Of a stretch of 64,000 bases of DNA, positions 35,484 through 43,925 are shown piece by piece. Location: assembly GCA_035388225.1 (NCBI GenBank), contig DAOOPM010000020.1, positions 1-64,000 of the forward strand, given 5' to 3'. The translations under genes and the position numbers were made by a program. The stretch comes from SB25 sp029560875. Lineage in GTDB: Bacteria; Bacteroidota; Bacteroidia; Bacteroidales; Tenuifilaceae. A model generated the notes under the pieces. It saw only the letters and a list, made by a program, of their open reading frames with translations. It searched no databases and was not told the origin of the DNA. How positions within the stretch are numbered: the stretch's first letter is position 1; each line of letters starts with the position of its first letter.

Positions 35484-36026
35484 CTATTTCCCAAACTGAA
35501 TACCTACGCATAGGTACATTATTGGAGGAAAAGTTATATCGATAACTCCGTCGCCACCAACTGGCTGACTAAAAAATCCAAATTCACCAACAATGCCAAG
35601 GTTGTCTTTCATTTGTTTGGATACCTCTATCTGGAACCCAACATTTAGTCCATTGCTTGGGTCTTCCATTAAGTCATTTTTAATGTGGTTCGGGGACTAC
35701 CTGAACTCCTTCGGCTACAGTAAAGCGAGGTTTTATTGTCATCCCAACTGAGAAGAAGTTGTTGTTTTCATCCATTTCTTCTATTTTCATTGGAGTGTAG
35801 CAGAAATAGAGTCCCATTGATAGTTTTGGAACAAGTATTCCGTCTATATCGCCTTTTATGAATGGCGAAGTTTTAAGTTCAGGCTCAAATCCACCAATGT
35901 TTGGCTGTCCTGGACCTGGGAATTGTAATCCACCTTTAAACTTAATGCAAACGATGATGGAGGTTCTTGTGAGTACAATGCTATGGTAAGCATCATTAGA
36001 ACAAGTGTGAATAAACTTTTTTTCAT
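35484..36026 (-). pseudogene. frameshifted porin-like outer-membrane protein gene
   Basis: The minus strand from the ATG at 36026 gives a signal peptide, MKKSLFTLVLMMLTIALYSQ, then EPPSSFAL. It soon needs a change of frame to continue as FKGGLQFPGPGQPNIGGFEP and on through GLYFCYTPMKIEEMDENNNF and TIKPRFTVAEGVQVVP. A second shift at the C4 run near 35691-35694 is needed to read IKNDLMEDPSNGLNVGFQIE, ending MYLCVGIQFGK. The two indels cancel: the whole span is exactly 181 codons. The pieces together look like one ~180-residue beta-barrel protein. It could be a true pseudogene or carry two homopolymer errors in the assembly. Confidence 0.75.
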
Positions 36027-36201
36027 GGCTTGGATAGTTTTAGTTTTTTAAAGGCTTAATTTTATAATGTATTCATTATCAAATTAAAATTAGGGCAAAA
36101 AGTAATGTCAGTCAATTATTTATAAGTTTTTTTGACAGATGGAATAATTTTCATTTATTATTTTGGGTATCTTGCTTCCGTTAATCTTTATCAGCAGGAT
36201 T

Positions 36202-36612
36202 TTGGCAAAAAAAAATAAAGAAGTACTCAATCTTGAGAACCATTGTAATTTTAAGTTAATTGCAATCTCTGCACAGCACAACATCAATAAGTTGGTTTGG
36301 GAGTTGAATAGTGCCTTGGACTTGAAACTAGTTCGAAATGCTGATTTGGAAAGAGTCACTGGGTTTCCAACTTTTTCCTTCAGAGATACAAAATCGGCTA
36401 TTGTTGTATCTCTTATTCAGAATAAGTACGAGGGTAAAATGCTTGTGAAGCAATTAAGCAATGTTGATTTTGTTCTAGAGTTTACTGGAGAACTATTACC
36501 CCATGACTTTAAAACGCACATGCAAGTCGTTAAAAAAATTTCTAATGTTATTGCGGCAATAGAGATTGTACCCTCTTCAATTAAACGGAACGAACCTTTT
36601 TGTCCTGAATAA
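36202..36612 (+). CDS. IPExxxVDY-family protein
   Basis: A 136-residue protein of a small Bacteroidota family of unknown function. The segment CNFKLIAISAQHNINKLVWELN matches the family opening. LLVKQLSN-like and NVDFVLEFTGEL (here MLVKQLSNVDFVLEF) sit where the naming motif IPExxxVDY occurs, and the motif is degenerate. The start is taken as the TTG at 36202, giving MAKKNKEVLNLE after an AGGA stretch. An alternative TTG at 36163 adds a hydrophobic non-family leader. The family is often found near acpP-fabF-rnc, as here. Confidence 0.72.
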   Translation: MAKKNKEVLNLENHCNFKLIAISAQHNINKLVWELNSALDLKLVRNADLERVTGFPTFSFRDTKSAIVVSLIQNKYEGKMLVKQLSNVDFVLEFTGELLPHDFKTHMQVVKKISNVIAAIEIVPSSIKRNEPFCPE

Positions 36613-36777
36613 ATTAACCCCAATAGTTTCTGTTTATCCCTTGCTACTAAAATGTTACGTGCTTAAAGTTTCTCCTTAAATTTAACTTTTCACCTTTTTC
36701 TGTCACATTATTTTAACAGTCTGTTAAACTGTGTTAACCCTTTAGGAGTCCATAGCATAAAGATTATCTTTGTTGAT

Positions 36778-38376
36778 ATGAGTAGAAAACTTCTTTGGGT
36801 ATTAACGGTTATTATTTCATTGGCCTCGCTTGGGTTGGTTTTGGTACAATCTAAGTGGGTTCGTATTGCTGTACAAACCAAAGAGGAACAGTTTGCTCAG
36901 TCGGCAAGCCTCGCTATGCAAAACATCGTTGAGGAGATTGAAAAGCAGGAAACCGTAGTTCAGATTATTGACGAAATAAAGCCCTATTACTCTGTAAGTA
37001 CAAAAGGCGATGCGCGGATGTCCTACCATCAGGGAATACTCAATAAAACAAAAAGTGGCATTCGTACAAAGCAAATTAGCCAGCAGGTTCTTACCGTTAG
37101 TAATCTTGATACGATAAAACTCCCGACACTGACCCGTAATTTATTCGATAGCACCTTAAATGCCCTTAATTCTGGTTCAAGTCTTTCAATAAATAGGACT
37201 GGTAATAGTAAAAATAGTGCTGGTTCCATAAATTTAGACCTAGGTTTAGATGGAAAGGTTTTGAATAAAACTGTTTTTGTTGAGAATATTGTCGATAAAC
37301 TTATCCGGGTGGAATTGCCTATTCAGGAGCGAATTTCAGAAGAACTACTCGATTCAATTATCCGAAGAGAGCTAATCCGAAAAGGCATTGAGGCTAGGTT
37401 TGAGTATAAGGTAACTAACGAGAAAGATAGTGCAATTTACAAGAGCGAAAAGTTTAAGTCGAATCATAAAGGTCTTGTGCTAAAAGACAAACTTTTCCCT
37501 AACGATTTTTTTGCTCGGCGATACTTTTTAACCATTTACTTCCCAAACCAAAAAACATATGTTATAAGTTCGTTAGGATTAATGACTTTCTCTACCTTTT
37601 TACTCACATTGCTTATAATACTTAGTTTCTCCGTTACGTTGTACATTATATTCAGGCAAAAAAGAGTGTCGGAGATTAAGAACGATTTTGTGAGCAACAT
37701 GACCCACGAATTAAAAACGCCCATATCAACCATATCGTTAGCAGCACAAATGCTAAACGACAAAAGCATTCCAATTGAACGGAAGAATTTAACCTACTTG
37801 GGGGGAGTTATTGCTGATGAAAGCAAACGGCTTGGACTTCAGGTTGAAAAAGTGCTTCAAATGGCAATATTCGAAAAAACGAAGTTGAAACTGAAGTTGA
37901 AGGATATTGATATTCATGAGGTAGTTAAAAAGGTTTCGGCAAATTTTGCGCTGCAACTTCAATCGCAAAACGGAATTCTTATCACAGAGCTAAATGCAAA
38001 TAACCCACTAATAGTTGCAGACGAGGTTCATGTTACCAATGTGGTTAATAATCTGCTAGATAATGCTGTAAAGTATAAAAATGGCAATCCAGAAATTACT
38101 ATATTTACAAAGAATGCAACGGGTGGAATTGTTATTGCCTTTAAGGATAATGGAATAGGTATTAGCCGCGATAATATCCGAAAGATTTTCGACCAATTTT
38201 ATCGGGTTCCCAGCGGCAATATTCATAATGTTAAAGGATTTGGTTTAGGCTTAAGTTACGTAAAAAAAATTGTTGAAGCTCATGGCGGTAGAATTTGGGT
38301 GGATAGTACACTTGGTATTGGCAGTACTTTCTCAATATTCTTACCGTGGAGTGGCCCAACAGAAAGAAATAGTTAA
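36778..38376 (+). CDS. membrane sensor histidine kinase (RprX-like)
   Basis: A 532-residue kinase. One helix at about 5-23 and another at about 263-288 flank a large periplasmic sensor of some 240 residues with no known motif. The H-box (NDFVSNMTHELKTPIST), N-box (NVVNNLLDNAVKY), G1 (FKDNGIGIS) and G2 (GFGLGLSYVKKIVEAHGG) are all intact. It pairs with the OmpR-type regulator encoded 20 bases downstream and matches the RprX/RprY arrangement of Bacteroides. The signal sensed is unknown. Confidence 0.92.
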   Translation: MSRKLLWVLTVIISLASLGLVLVQSKWVRIAVQTKEEQFAQSASLAMQNIVEEIEKQETVVQIIDEIKPYYSVSTKGDARMSYHQGILNKTKSGIRTKQISQQVLTVSNLDTIKLPTLTRNLFDSTLNALNSGSSLSINRTGNSKNSAGSINLDLGLDGKVLNKTVFVENIVDKLIRVELPIQERISEELLDSIIRRELIRKGIEARFEYKVTNEKDSAIYKSEKFKSNHKGLVLKDKLFPNDFFARRYFLTIYFPNQKTYVISSLGLMTFSTFLLTLLIILSFSVTLYIIFRQKRVSEIKNDFVSNMTHELKTPISTISLAAQMLNDKSIPIERKNLTYLGGVIADESKRLGLQVEKVLQMAIFEKTKLKLKLKDIDIHEVVKKVSANFALQLQSQNGILITELNANNPLIVADEVHVTNVVNNLLDNAVKYKNGNPEITIFTKNATGGIVIAFKDNGIGISRDNIRKIFDQFYRVPSGNIHNVKGFGLGLSYVKKIVEAHGGRIWVDSTLGIGSTFSIFLPWSGPTERNS

Positions 38377-38396
38377 AATAATTAATAAGCAACGCC

Positions 38397-39089
38397 ATGG
38401 AAAATAGAAAAATCCGTGTCCTACTTGCAGAGGACGATGAGAATTTAGGCTTTCTTCTTAAGGAGTACCTTCAAGCAAAAGATTACGAGGTAGACCTATA
38501 TAAGGATGGAGAGAAGGCCTTCAAGGGATTTCAAAATAACTACTACGATATCTGCATTTTAGATGTTATGATGCCCATTAAGGATGGGTTTACTTTGGCA
38601 AAGGAAATTCGCATGTCTAATGGCACAATGCCAATTCTTTTCCTTACCGCTAAATCAATGAAAGAGGATGTAATCGAAGGCTTTGCGTTGGGTGCCGATG
38701 ATTATATGACAAAGCCGTTTAGCATTGAAGAACTACTTATGAGACTTGAGGCTATTCTTCGCAGAACCCGAAAAGATTCTCCTTTGACAGAGCAGTCGCA
38801 GTTTCAAATTGGTAAGTACATTTTTGATGCGACTAAGCAAACTCTCCAGATTGATAATGATGTTAGGAAGTTAACCACCAAGGAGAGTGAACTTCTTAAG
38901 TATCTTTGCATCAACAAAAATTCGTTGCTTGACCGAAATTTTGCTCTTAAAACCATTTGGGTTGACGATAGCTATTTTAATGCGCGTAGCATGGACGTTT
39001 ACATCACTAAACTACGTAAGTATTTGAGCGATGACCCAACTATCGAAATTATCAATGTACGAGGTAAAGGGTTTAAACTAATTTACTAA
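38397..39089 (+). CDS. OmpR-family response regulator (RprY-like)
   Basis: A 230-residue regulator. The receiver has acidic residues E12, D13 and D14, phosphoacceptor D56 (ICILDVMMPIKDG) and the switch lysine in DYMTKPFS. The C-terminal OmpR winged helix runs from about 132 (LTTKESELLKYLCINKN, SMDVYITKLRKYLSDD, INVRGKGFKLIY). It is the partner of the preceding kinase and shares its transcript, which ends in a strong terminator. Confidence 0.95.
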   Translation: MENRKIRVLLAEDDENLGFLLKEYLQAKDYEVDLYKDGEKAFKGFQNNYYDICILDVMMPIKDGFTLAKEIRMSNGTMPILFLTAKSMKEDVIEGFALGADDYMTKPFSIEELLMRLEAILRRTRKDSPLTEQSQFQIGKYIFDATKQTLQIDNDVRKLTTKESELLKYLCINKNSLLDRNFALKTIWVDDSYFNARSMDVYITKLRKYLSDDPTIEIINVRGKGFKLIY

Positions 39090-39100
39090 TTTGATTCTGC

Positions 39101-39145
39101 TATAAAAGTATTTGGTGGTTTACATCAAATACTTTTATATTTTTA
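39101..39145 (+). terminator. rho-independent terminator after the response regulator
   Basis: A 13-bp perfect stem (ATAAAAGTATTTG / CAAATACTTTTAT) with an 11-base loop, then a T-rich tail. Confidence 0.82.
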
Positions 39146-39268
39146 TAACTCTAAAAAAGAATTTGCGTTTATATTTGCGTAACATATGTTAAAAGAGGTT
39201 ATTTTTGGTTTATTTAAGAATATTACATAACTTTAACATTATTGTTGGCTGGAAAAAATGTAGGTGTT

Positions 39269-39652
39269 ATGGAATCGATTATTTTAGAACCAACCACTGA
39301 AACTCCAAAAGTGGTTCTCGATAAGGAAAAGTCAATTTTTGAGTTTGCGGGTAACTCTTTACCTGAAGATGTAACTTCCTTCTACAACCCAATAATGGAG
39401 TGGATTGATGATTATATGGCAAATCCAAACCAGAAAACAGAGTTGGACCTGAGCTTTGATTATTACAATACATCCTCCTCAAAAATGATTTTAAAAATAT
39501 TGGAGAAATTTAGGGAGATTCATCGTAAAGGTTATACCGTTGTGGTGAACTGGCATTACATGGAGGATGATGAAGATATGGTTGAAGCAGGTGAGGATTA
39601 TGCCGAACACTTAAAGTTACCTTTCAACTTTATTGCAAGTCAACGACAATAA
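39269..39652 (+). CDS. siaC: SiaC-family regulatory phosphoprotein (DUF1987)
   Basis: A 127-residue cytoplasmic protein. MESIILEPTTETPKVVLD at the start and LDLSFDYYNTSSSKMILKIL in the middle are the DUF1987 signatures. T68 in YYNTSS corresponds to the residue phosphorylated in Pseudomonas SiaC, where the phosphorylation state decides whether SiaC activates its diguanylate cyclase partner. No SiaA, SiaB or SiaD gene is in the window, so partners must be elsewhere. Start at ATG 39269; an upstream in-frame start at 39242 adds unrelated residues. It is 24 bases upstream of the GH16-like gene. Confidence 0.88.
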   Translation: MESIILEPTTETPKVVLDKEKSIFEFAGNSLPEDVTSFYNPIMEWIDDYMANPNQKTELDLSFDYYNTSSSKMILKILEKFREIHRKGYTVVVNWHYMEDDEDMVEAGEDYAEHLKLPFNFIASQRQ

Positions 39653-39676
39653 ATTTACAACACAAAAGTTTTTCAG

Positions 39677-41149
39677 ATGGCAACAACTCCTTCAACCTTT
39701 AAAGTATTTACCAATCGCTTATTCGGTAGTTTTAAGGATACCGAAACCGTGGAAATAGCCCAAAAGGCCCTTGAAACTGAGTACGAAGAATTGCTTACAT
39801 ACTCTCAATCCGACGAATGGGCTAGATATCAGGAGTTGAAGACTTGGGTTGAGACTAAGGAGCATCTTAAGGTTAAACAGGAACTAGAGGCTGTTACTTA
39901 CAAAAATTCTAATGAGTTTAAAGAGGAACAGGAACTAAAAAAGTTTTTGTCGAATGGTGCTCTTAAAAACTATATTAAGCAATCCGCAACCGATAATCCA
40001 ATATTTATCAGAAAGATTGAGCAATCTGGCCTTGTTGAGGAGTATAACAACTTGAAAGACTTTATTTCTAGTGCCGATTATAAGAAGAATAGGAGTGCTT
40101 ACAAAAAAGACAACACCGAGGAGTACCAAAAGGAGATTAGGTTTAATGAGTTGAATTCTAATTCTGATTTAAAGCGTTACTTCAAACTGCTTAATTTTAA
40201 GCCATTAAAGGACTACTTCAGTATTGAGGGCTCACAAACACTTCAACGCTATAATGAGCTAAAGGCTAAGGTTGATTCTGCTGAGTTTGCCGAAAGGAAG
40301 AAATATCTTTTGAGTAAGAATAAGTTTGAGCAAACTGAGGCTTACAAAAAACTTCAGGAGTTCAGAACTCTCGAATCATCTGAGAAAGTGAAATGGTACT
40401 TTAAGGTGAAGGACAGCCATAAGTTTGACGAGTTGAAGCATTGGAGTTTGTTGTTTCACGATGATTTTGATGGCAAAACCATTGACACCCAACGATGGCT
40501 TACAAAGTTTTTCTGGGGCGATGCTCTAATTAACAAAGCCTACTCCTTTGCAACAAATGAGCAATTTTATTCCGATGGTGGCAATTTAGAGTTGAAAAAC
40601 GGAACACTTAAAATTGTTACACGAAAGGAAAAGGCTGAAGGACTGGCTTGGGATAAGAAATTTGGTTTTATTTCAAAAACCTTTAACTATACTTCAGGTG
40701 TTATAAATACAGGACATATTTATAGGCAAGCTGAGGGAAAAATTGAGGCTAAGGTAAAAATGTCCTGTGTAAATGGTGTTAGCCATGCATTTTACCTTGT
40801 TGGAGATAAGATGTTGCCAGAGTTAGATGTTTTCTTGAAATCCGATTCTAAGCAAAATTCAATTTCTGGCGCTTATTTTTGGACTAATGGTTCTGCTAAA
40901 GTACGCAAGTCTGTTCATAGCATTGGTGGACTGAAATTGGACTCAAAATTCTATGTTTTAGGCGTTGAATGGGATGCGAAAGCTATTGTATGGACAATCA
41001 ATGGAACACCTTATAAAATTCAGCCAAACCTAAGTCCTAATGTGCCACTTTACCTTGTATTTGCTTCGGGAGTGAATGGCAATATAGATGAGTCAAAATT
41101 GCCAGCCTACATGGAAATAGATTGGGTTAAGTGCTGGAAAAAATCATAA
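39677..41149 (+). CDS. GH16-like protein with three N-terminal helical repeats, probably catalytically inactive
   Basis: A 490-residue protein with no signal peptide. Residues about 47-107, 119-177 and 188-248 are three tandem helical repeats with the shared pattern Y-x-x-L-K, K-x-x-Y-L, and L-K-x-Y-F/I-K. From about 256 a GH16-type concanavalin fold begins (LLFHDDFDGKTIDTQRWL) and continues with GKIEAKVKMSCVNGVSHAFY. The GH16 active site normally reads E-x-D-x-x-E; here residues 382-387 are ELDVFL, so the last acid is a leucine. It probably binds a glycan-like or other ligand rather than cutting it. It lies just after siaC and ends at a terminator. Confidence 0.75.
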   Translation: MATTPSTFKVFTNRLFGSFKDTETVEIAQKALETEYEELLTYSQSDEWARYQELKTWVETKEHLKVKQELEAVTYKNSNEFKEEQELKKFLSNGALKNYIKQSATDNPIFIRKIEQSGLVEEYNNLKDFISSADYKKNRSAYKKDNTEEYQKEIRFNELNSNSDLKRYFKLLNFKPLKDYFSIEGSQTLQRYNELKAKVDSAEFAERKKYLLSKNKFEQTEAYKKLQEFRTLESSEKVKWYFKVKDSHKFDELKHWSLLFHDDFDGKTIDTQRWLTKFFWGDALINKAYSFATNEQFYSDGGNLELKNGTLKIVTRKEKAEGLAWDKKFGFISKTFNYTSGVINTGHIYRQAEGKIEAKVKMSCVNGVSHAFYLVGDKMLPELDVFLKSDSKQNSISGAYFWTNGSAKVRKSVHSIGGLKLDSKFYVLGVEWDAKAIVWTINGTPYKIQPNLSPNVPLYLVFASGVNGNIDESKLPAYMEIDWVKCWKKS

Positions 41150-41160
41150 ATTGATATTGC

Positions 41161-41190
41161 AAAGGGAGCCAAGTGCTCCCTTTTATATTT
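41161..41190. terminator. terminator between convergent genes after the GH16-like gene
   Basis: A 9-bp stem (AAAGGGAGC / GCTCCCTTT) with a 5-base loop, followed by a T-rich tail on the plus strand. Confidence 0.8.
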
Positions 41191-41944
41191 TTGTTGCGAC
41201 CACTTTTAGGTATGTTTTACAATCCTCTCGGTAAGTCATTTGAGAATCGAACTTCCAAGTCCATTCCTTGGTGCCATTACTCTTAGGTATATCAATAAAA
41301 ATAGTTGGTTTTGAGCCTATAAACTTGTTGTCCTCATCAACGAACTCCTCCTCATAATCAGTAATCAATACCGACCTGTTTTGTGGCAACCATTTTAAGT
41401 GATTTAGTTGTATTACAGATGCTATTTCGATAATCTGATTATTGTCTAGAGCAACTTTGTTTGTAAGGTAGTCTGTTATAAATATGCTGAGTTGGCTCAG
41501 CAGGTTTAATGATACTACTAAATCCGCATCGTAATTAACACGCTTAATCGCCTTAATTTTAGTGAGATATTCTTCGAGGTTGAAATTCCTTTTATTTACA
41601 GCGTAAGTTAAATCAACTGCTCCGTAGGTTAAGTCGGCTGTTTTGAATTCAACATTTGGATATTTTGAGTATCGGTTTACAATTTGCTTTGGGTGGTAAA
41701 TATCGGTTAAAACAACGCTGTCGAATTGCTCAATAATTTTATCCATTGGAACATCGAGCAGCCAACCGCTGCCAAGAATATTGATTGATTTTGACGGATG
41801 CTCAGAAATGAATTCCTCAATGAATTTTTTTGAGTTTTTCAGATGCGATTGCCAACCACCCTGCTCCTGCAACATCCTTTGAGCAATGTAGGTTTGCTCC
41901 GAGGCGTAATTCATCCTGATATTTCGTAGCCACTCCTTTATCAT
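41183..41944 (-). CDS. methyltransferase-like Rossmann-fold hypothetical protein
   Basis: A 253-residue soluble protein from the ATG at 41944 (MIKEWLRNIRMNYASEQTYI). The order KSINILGSGWLLDVPMD, then FDSVVLTDIYHPKQI, then NVEFKTADLTYG, then ADLVVSLNLLSQL follows the motif I, II and III order of SAM-dependent methyltransferases. The glycine-rich motif I is partial (LGSGWLLD). A substrate cannot be assigned. It is downstream of lepA but separated by a terminator. Confidence 0.65.
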   Translation of the reverse strand: MIKEWLRNIRMNYASEQTYIAQRMLQEQGGWQSHLKNSKKFIEEFISEHPSKSINILGSGWLLDVPMDKIIEQFDSVVLTDIYHPKQIVNRYSKYPNVEFKTADLTYGAVDLTYAVNKRNFNLEEYLTKIKAIKRVNYDADLVVSLNLLSQLSIFITDYLTNKVALDNNQIIEIASVIQLNHLKWLPQNRSVLITDYEEEFVDEDNKFIGSKPTIFIDIPKSNGTKEWTWKFDSQMTYREDCKTYLKVVATKI

Positions 41945-41954
41945 TGCATAAAAG

Positions 41955-41984
41955 TAAAAAAAAAGAAGCATTGCTGCTTCTTTT
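41955..41984 (-). terminator. rho-independent terminator after lepA
   Basis: A 10-bp stem (AAAAGAAGCA / TGCTTCTTTT) with a 4-base loop and a long T run on the minus strand. Confidence 0.82.
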
Positions 41985-42009
41985 CATTTTTATGTTCTTT
42001 AAAATCTTC

Positions 42010-43797
42010 CTAGTCCATCTTAAGAACCGCAAGGAATGCTTCCTGTGGAACTTCAACAGAACCAACCTGACGCATTCGTTTCTTTCCTTTCTTTTGCTTC
42101 TCCAAAAGTTTGCGTTTACGGGTAATGTCGCCACCGTAACATTTTGCGGTAACGTCCTTACGTAATGCCTTAACTGTTTCGCGGGCAATAATTTTTGCGC
42201 CAATTGCGGCTTGAATGGCAATATCGAACTGTTGGCGAGGTATTAGTTCTTTCAACTTTTCGCACATTTTCCGACCAAAATCGTACGCGTAATCGAAGTG
42301 GATTAGTGACGATAAGGCATCAACCATTTCGCCGTTAAGGAGTATGTCAAGTTTTACTAGTTTAGCTTCAGCGTAACCGTCCATAAAGTAGTCGAACGAT
42401 GCGTATCCGCGCGAAATAGATTTCAACTTGTCGTAGAAGTCAAAAACAATATCACTTAGAGGCATACGGAATGTAACTTCAACCCTATCGGATGTAATGA
42501 AAACTTGATTTTTAAGAATTCCTCGCTTATCAATACAAAGTTTCATTACAGCACCCAAGTAGTCAGATTTTGTAATGATTTGTGCGTTGATAACGGGTTC
42601 CTCAATAAAATCGATTATTGTTGGTCCCGGCAGTCCGCTGGGGTTGTGAACTTCAATAATCTCTCCTTTTGTGGTGTGTACTTTGTACGAAACGTTAGGA
42701 ACCGTGGTAATTACATCCATATCGAATTCGCGGTAAAGCCTTTCCTGGATAATTTCCATATGGAGAAGCCCTAGGAATCCGCATCGGAAACCAAAGCCTA
42801 AAGCTAACGAAGACTCTGGCTCGTAGCTGAGCGATGCATCGTTGAGTTTAAGTTTGTCAAGTGATGCTCGTAAGTCCTCGTAATCATCGGCATCTACAGG
42901 GTAAACGCCAGCAAAAACCATGGGTTTAACATCCTCGAAACCAGCGATAGATGTGTTGCAGGGTCTATCAACATGAGTTATGGTATCGCCTACCTTAACT
43001 TCGGTAGATTCTTTTATTCCTGATATAATATAGCCTACATCGCCTGCGCCAATTGAATCGCGAGGTTGAAGTTTCAACCTTAAAATTCCAACTTCGTCGG
43101 CAGTGTACTCTTTACCTGTGTTGAAGAATTTTACCTTATCGCCAGGGCGAATAGTGCCGTTAGCCACCTTGAAATATGCAATGATACCTCTGAATGAGTT
43201 GAATACAGAGTCGAAGATAAGTGCTTGCAAAGGTGCATTAGGGTCGCCTTTTGGAGGCTTAATCCTTGCTATAATTGCTTCAAGAATTGCATCAACACCC
43301 TCGCCAGTTTTAGCACTAACGGGCAAAATATCATCGCGTTTGCAGCCAATTAAGTCAACAATTTGGTCCTTTACATCCTCAACCATAGCCGCTTCCATAT
43401 CAATTTTATTGATAACAGGAATAATCTCAAGGTCGTGATTAAGTGCAAGGTAAAGGTTCGATATGGTTTGGGCCTGAATTCCCTGAGTTGCATCAACTAC
43501 AAGCAACGCGCCTTCGCACGATGCAATTGCGCGCGAAACCTCGTAGGAGAAATCCACGTGACCAGGAGTATCAATTAGGTTAAGCGTGTAGCTTTTCCCG
43601 CCATTCTTGTACTGCATTTGTATGGCGTGACTTTTAATGGTAATTCCTTTCTCGCGTTCAAGGTCCATGCTGTCGAGTACCTGATTTTGCGACTCGCGCT
43701 CGGTAAGCGTATGAGTACTTTCAAGTAAACGGTCGGCCAGGGTACTTTTCCCGTGGTCGATATGTGCAATAATGCAAAAGTTTCTGATATTCTCCAT
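42010..43797 (-). CDS. lepA: elongation factor 4
   Basis: A 595-residue ribosomal GTPase that can back-translocate or otherwise act on stalled ribosomes. G1 (AHIDHGKSTLADRLL), G3 (DTPGHVDFSYEV) and G4 (VINKIDM) are intact. The LepA-specific C-terminal domain is present (LRKDVTAKCYGGDITRKRKLLEKQKKGKKR in part), ending VPQEAFLAVLKMD. Length is normal. It is a single transcription unit ending at a strong terminator. Confidence 0.97.
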   Translation of the reverse strand: MENIRNFCIIAHIDHGKSTLADRLLESTHTLTERESQNQVLDSMDLEREKGITIKSHAIQMQYKNGGKSYTLNLIDTPGHVDFSYEVSRAIASCEGALLVVDATQGIQAQTISNLYLALNHDLEIIPVINKIDMEAAMVEDVKDQIVDLIGCKRDDILPVSAKTGEGVDAILEAIIARIKPPKGDPNAPLQALIFDSVFNSFRGIIAYFKVANGTIRPGDKVKFFNTGKEYTADEVGILRLKLQPRDSIGAGDVGYIISGIKESTEVKVGDTITHVDRPCNTSIAGFEDVKPMVFAGVYPVDADDYEDLRASLDKLKLNDASLSYEPESSLALGFGFRCGFLGLLHMEIIQERLYREFDMDVITTVPNVSYKVHTTKGEIIEVHNPSGLPGPTIIDFIEEPVINAQIITKSDYLGAVMKLCIDKRGILKNQVFITSDRVEVTFRMPLSDIVFDFYDKLKSISRGYASFDYFMDGYAEAKLVKLDILLNGEMVDALSSLIHFDYAYDFGRKMCEKLKELIPRQQFDIAIQAAIGAKIIARETVKALRKDVTAKCYGGDITRKRKLLEKQKKGKKRMRQVGSVEVPQEAFLAVLKMD

Positions 43798-43876
43798 CCT
43801 CAGTTCCTAAATTGGAGTGCAAAGATATTGAAAATTTGATGATTCTGAAATAGGTTGTGGCGGTTTGACCCACAAT

Positions 43877-43904
43877 AAAAAAGCGGAGAGTTGTCTCCGC
43901 TTTT
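43877..43904 (-). terminator. rho-independent terminator after groEL
   Basis: A 12-bp stem (AAAAAGCGGAGA / TCTCCGCTTTTT) with a 4-base loop, 21 bases past the groEL stop on the minus strand. Confidence 0.85.
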
Positions 43905-43925
43905 TCAATTCTATGTGATAAAATA

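Noticed and set aside
35484..35669. A stand-alone 61-codon gene
   Set aside because: It is the last piece of the frameshifted porin-like gene; no separate start or signal peptide fits.
36765..36772. TATCTTTG, a -7-like element in front of the RprX-like kinase gene
   Set aside because: It ends only 5 bases before the ATG, so transcription would start at or after the start codon.
41817..42221. Minus-strand 134-codon frame across the lepA end and its terminator
   Set aside because: It runs through a strong terminator hairpin and out of frame with two real genes.
43103..43438. Plus-strand open frame of 111 codons inside lepA
   Set aside because: It is antisense to a gene with full LepA motifs, has no family features of its own and no promoter-like start.
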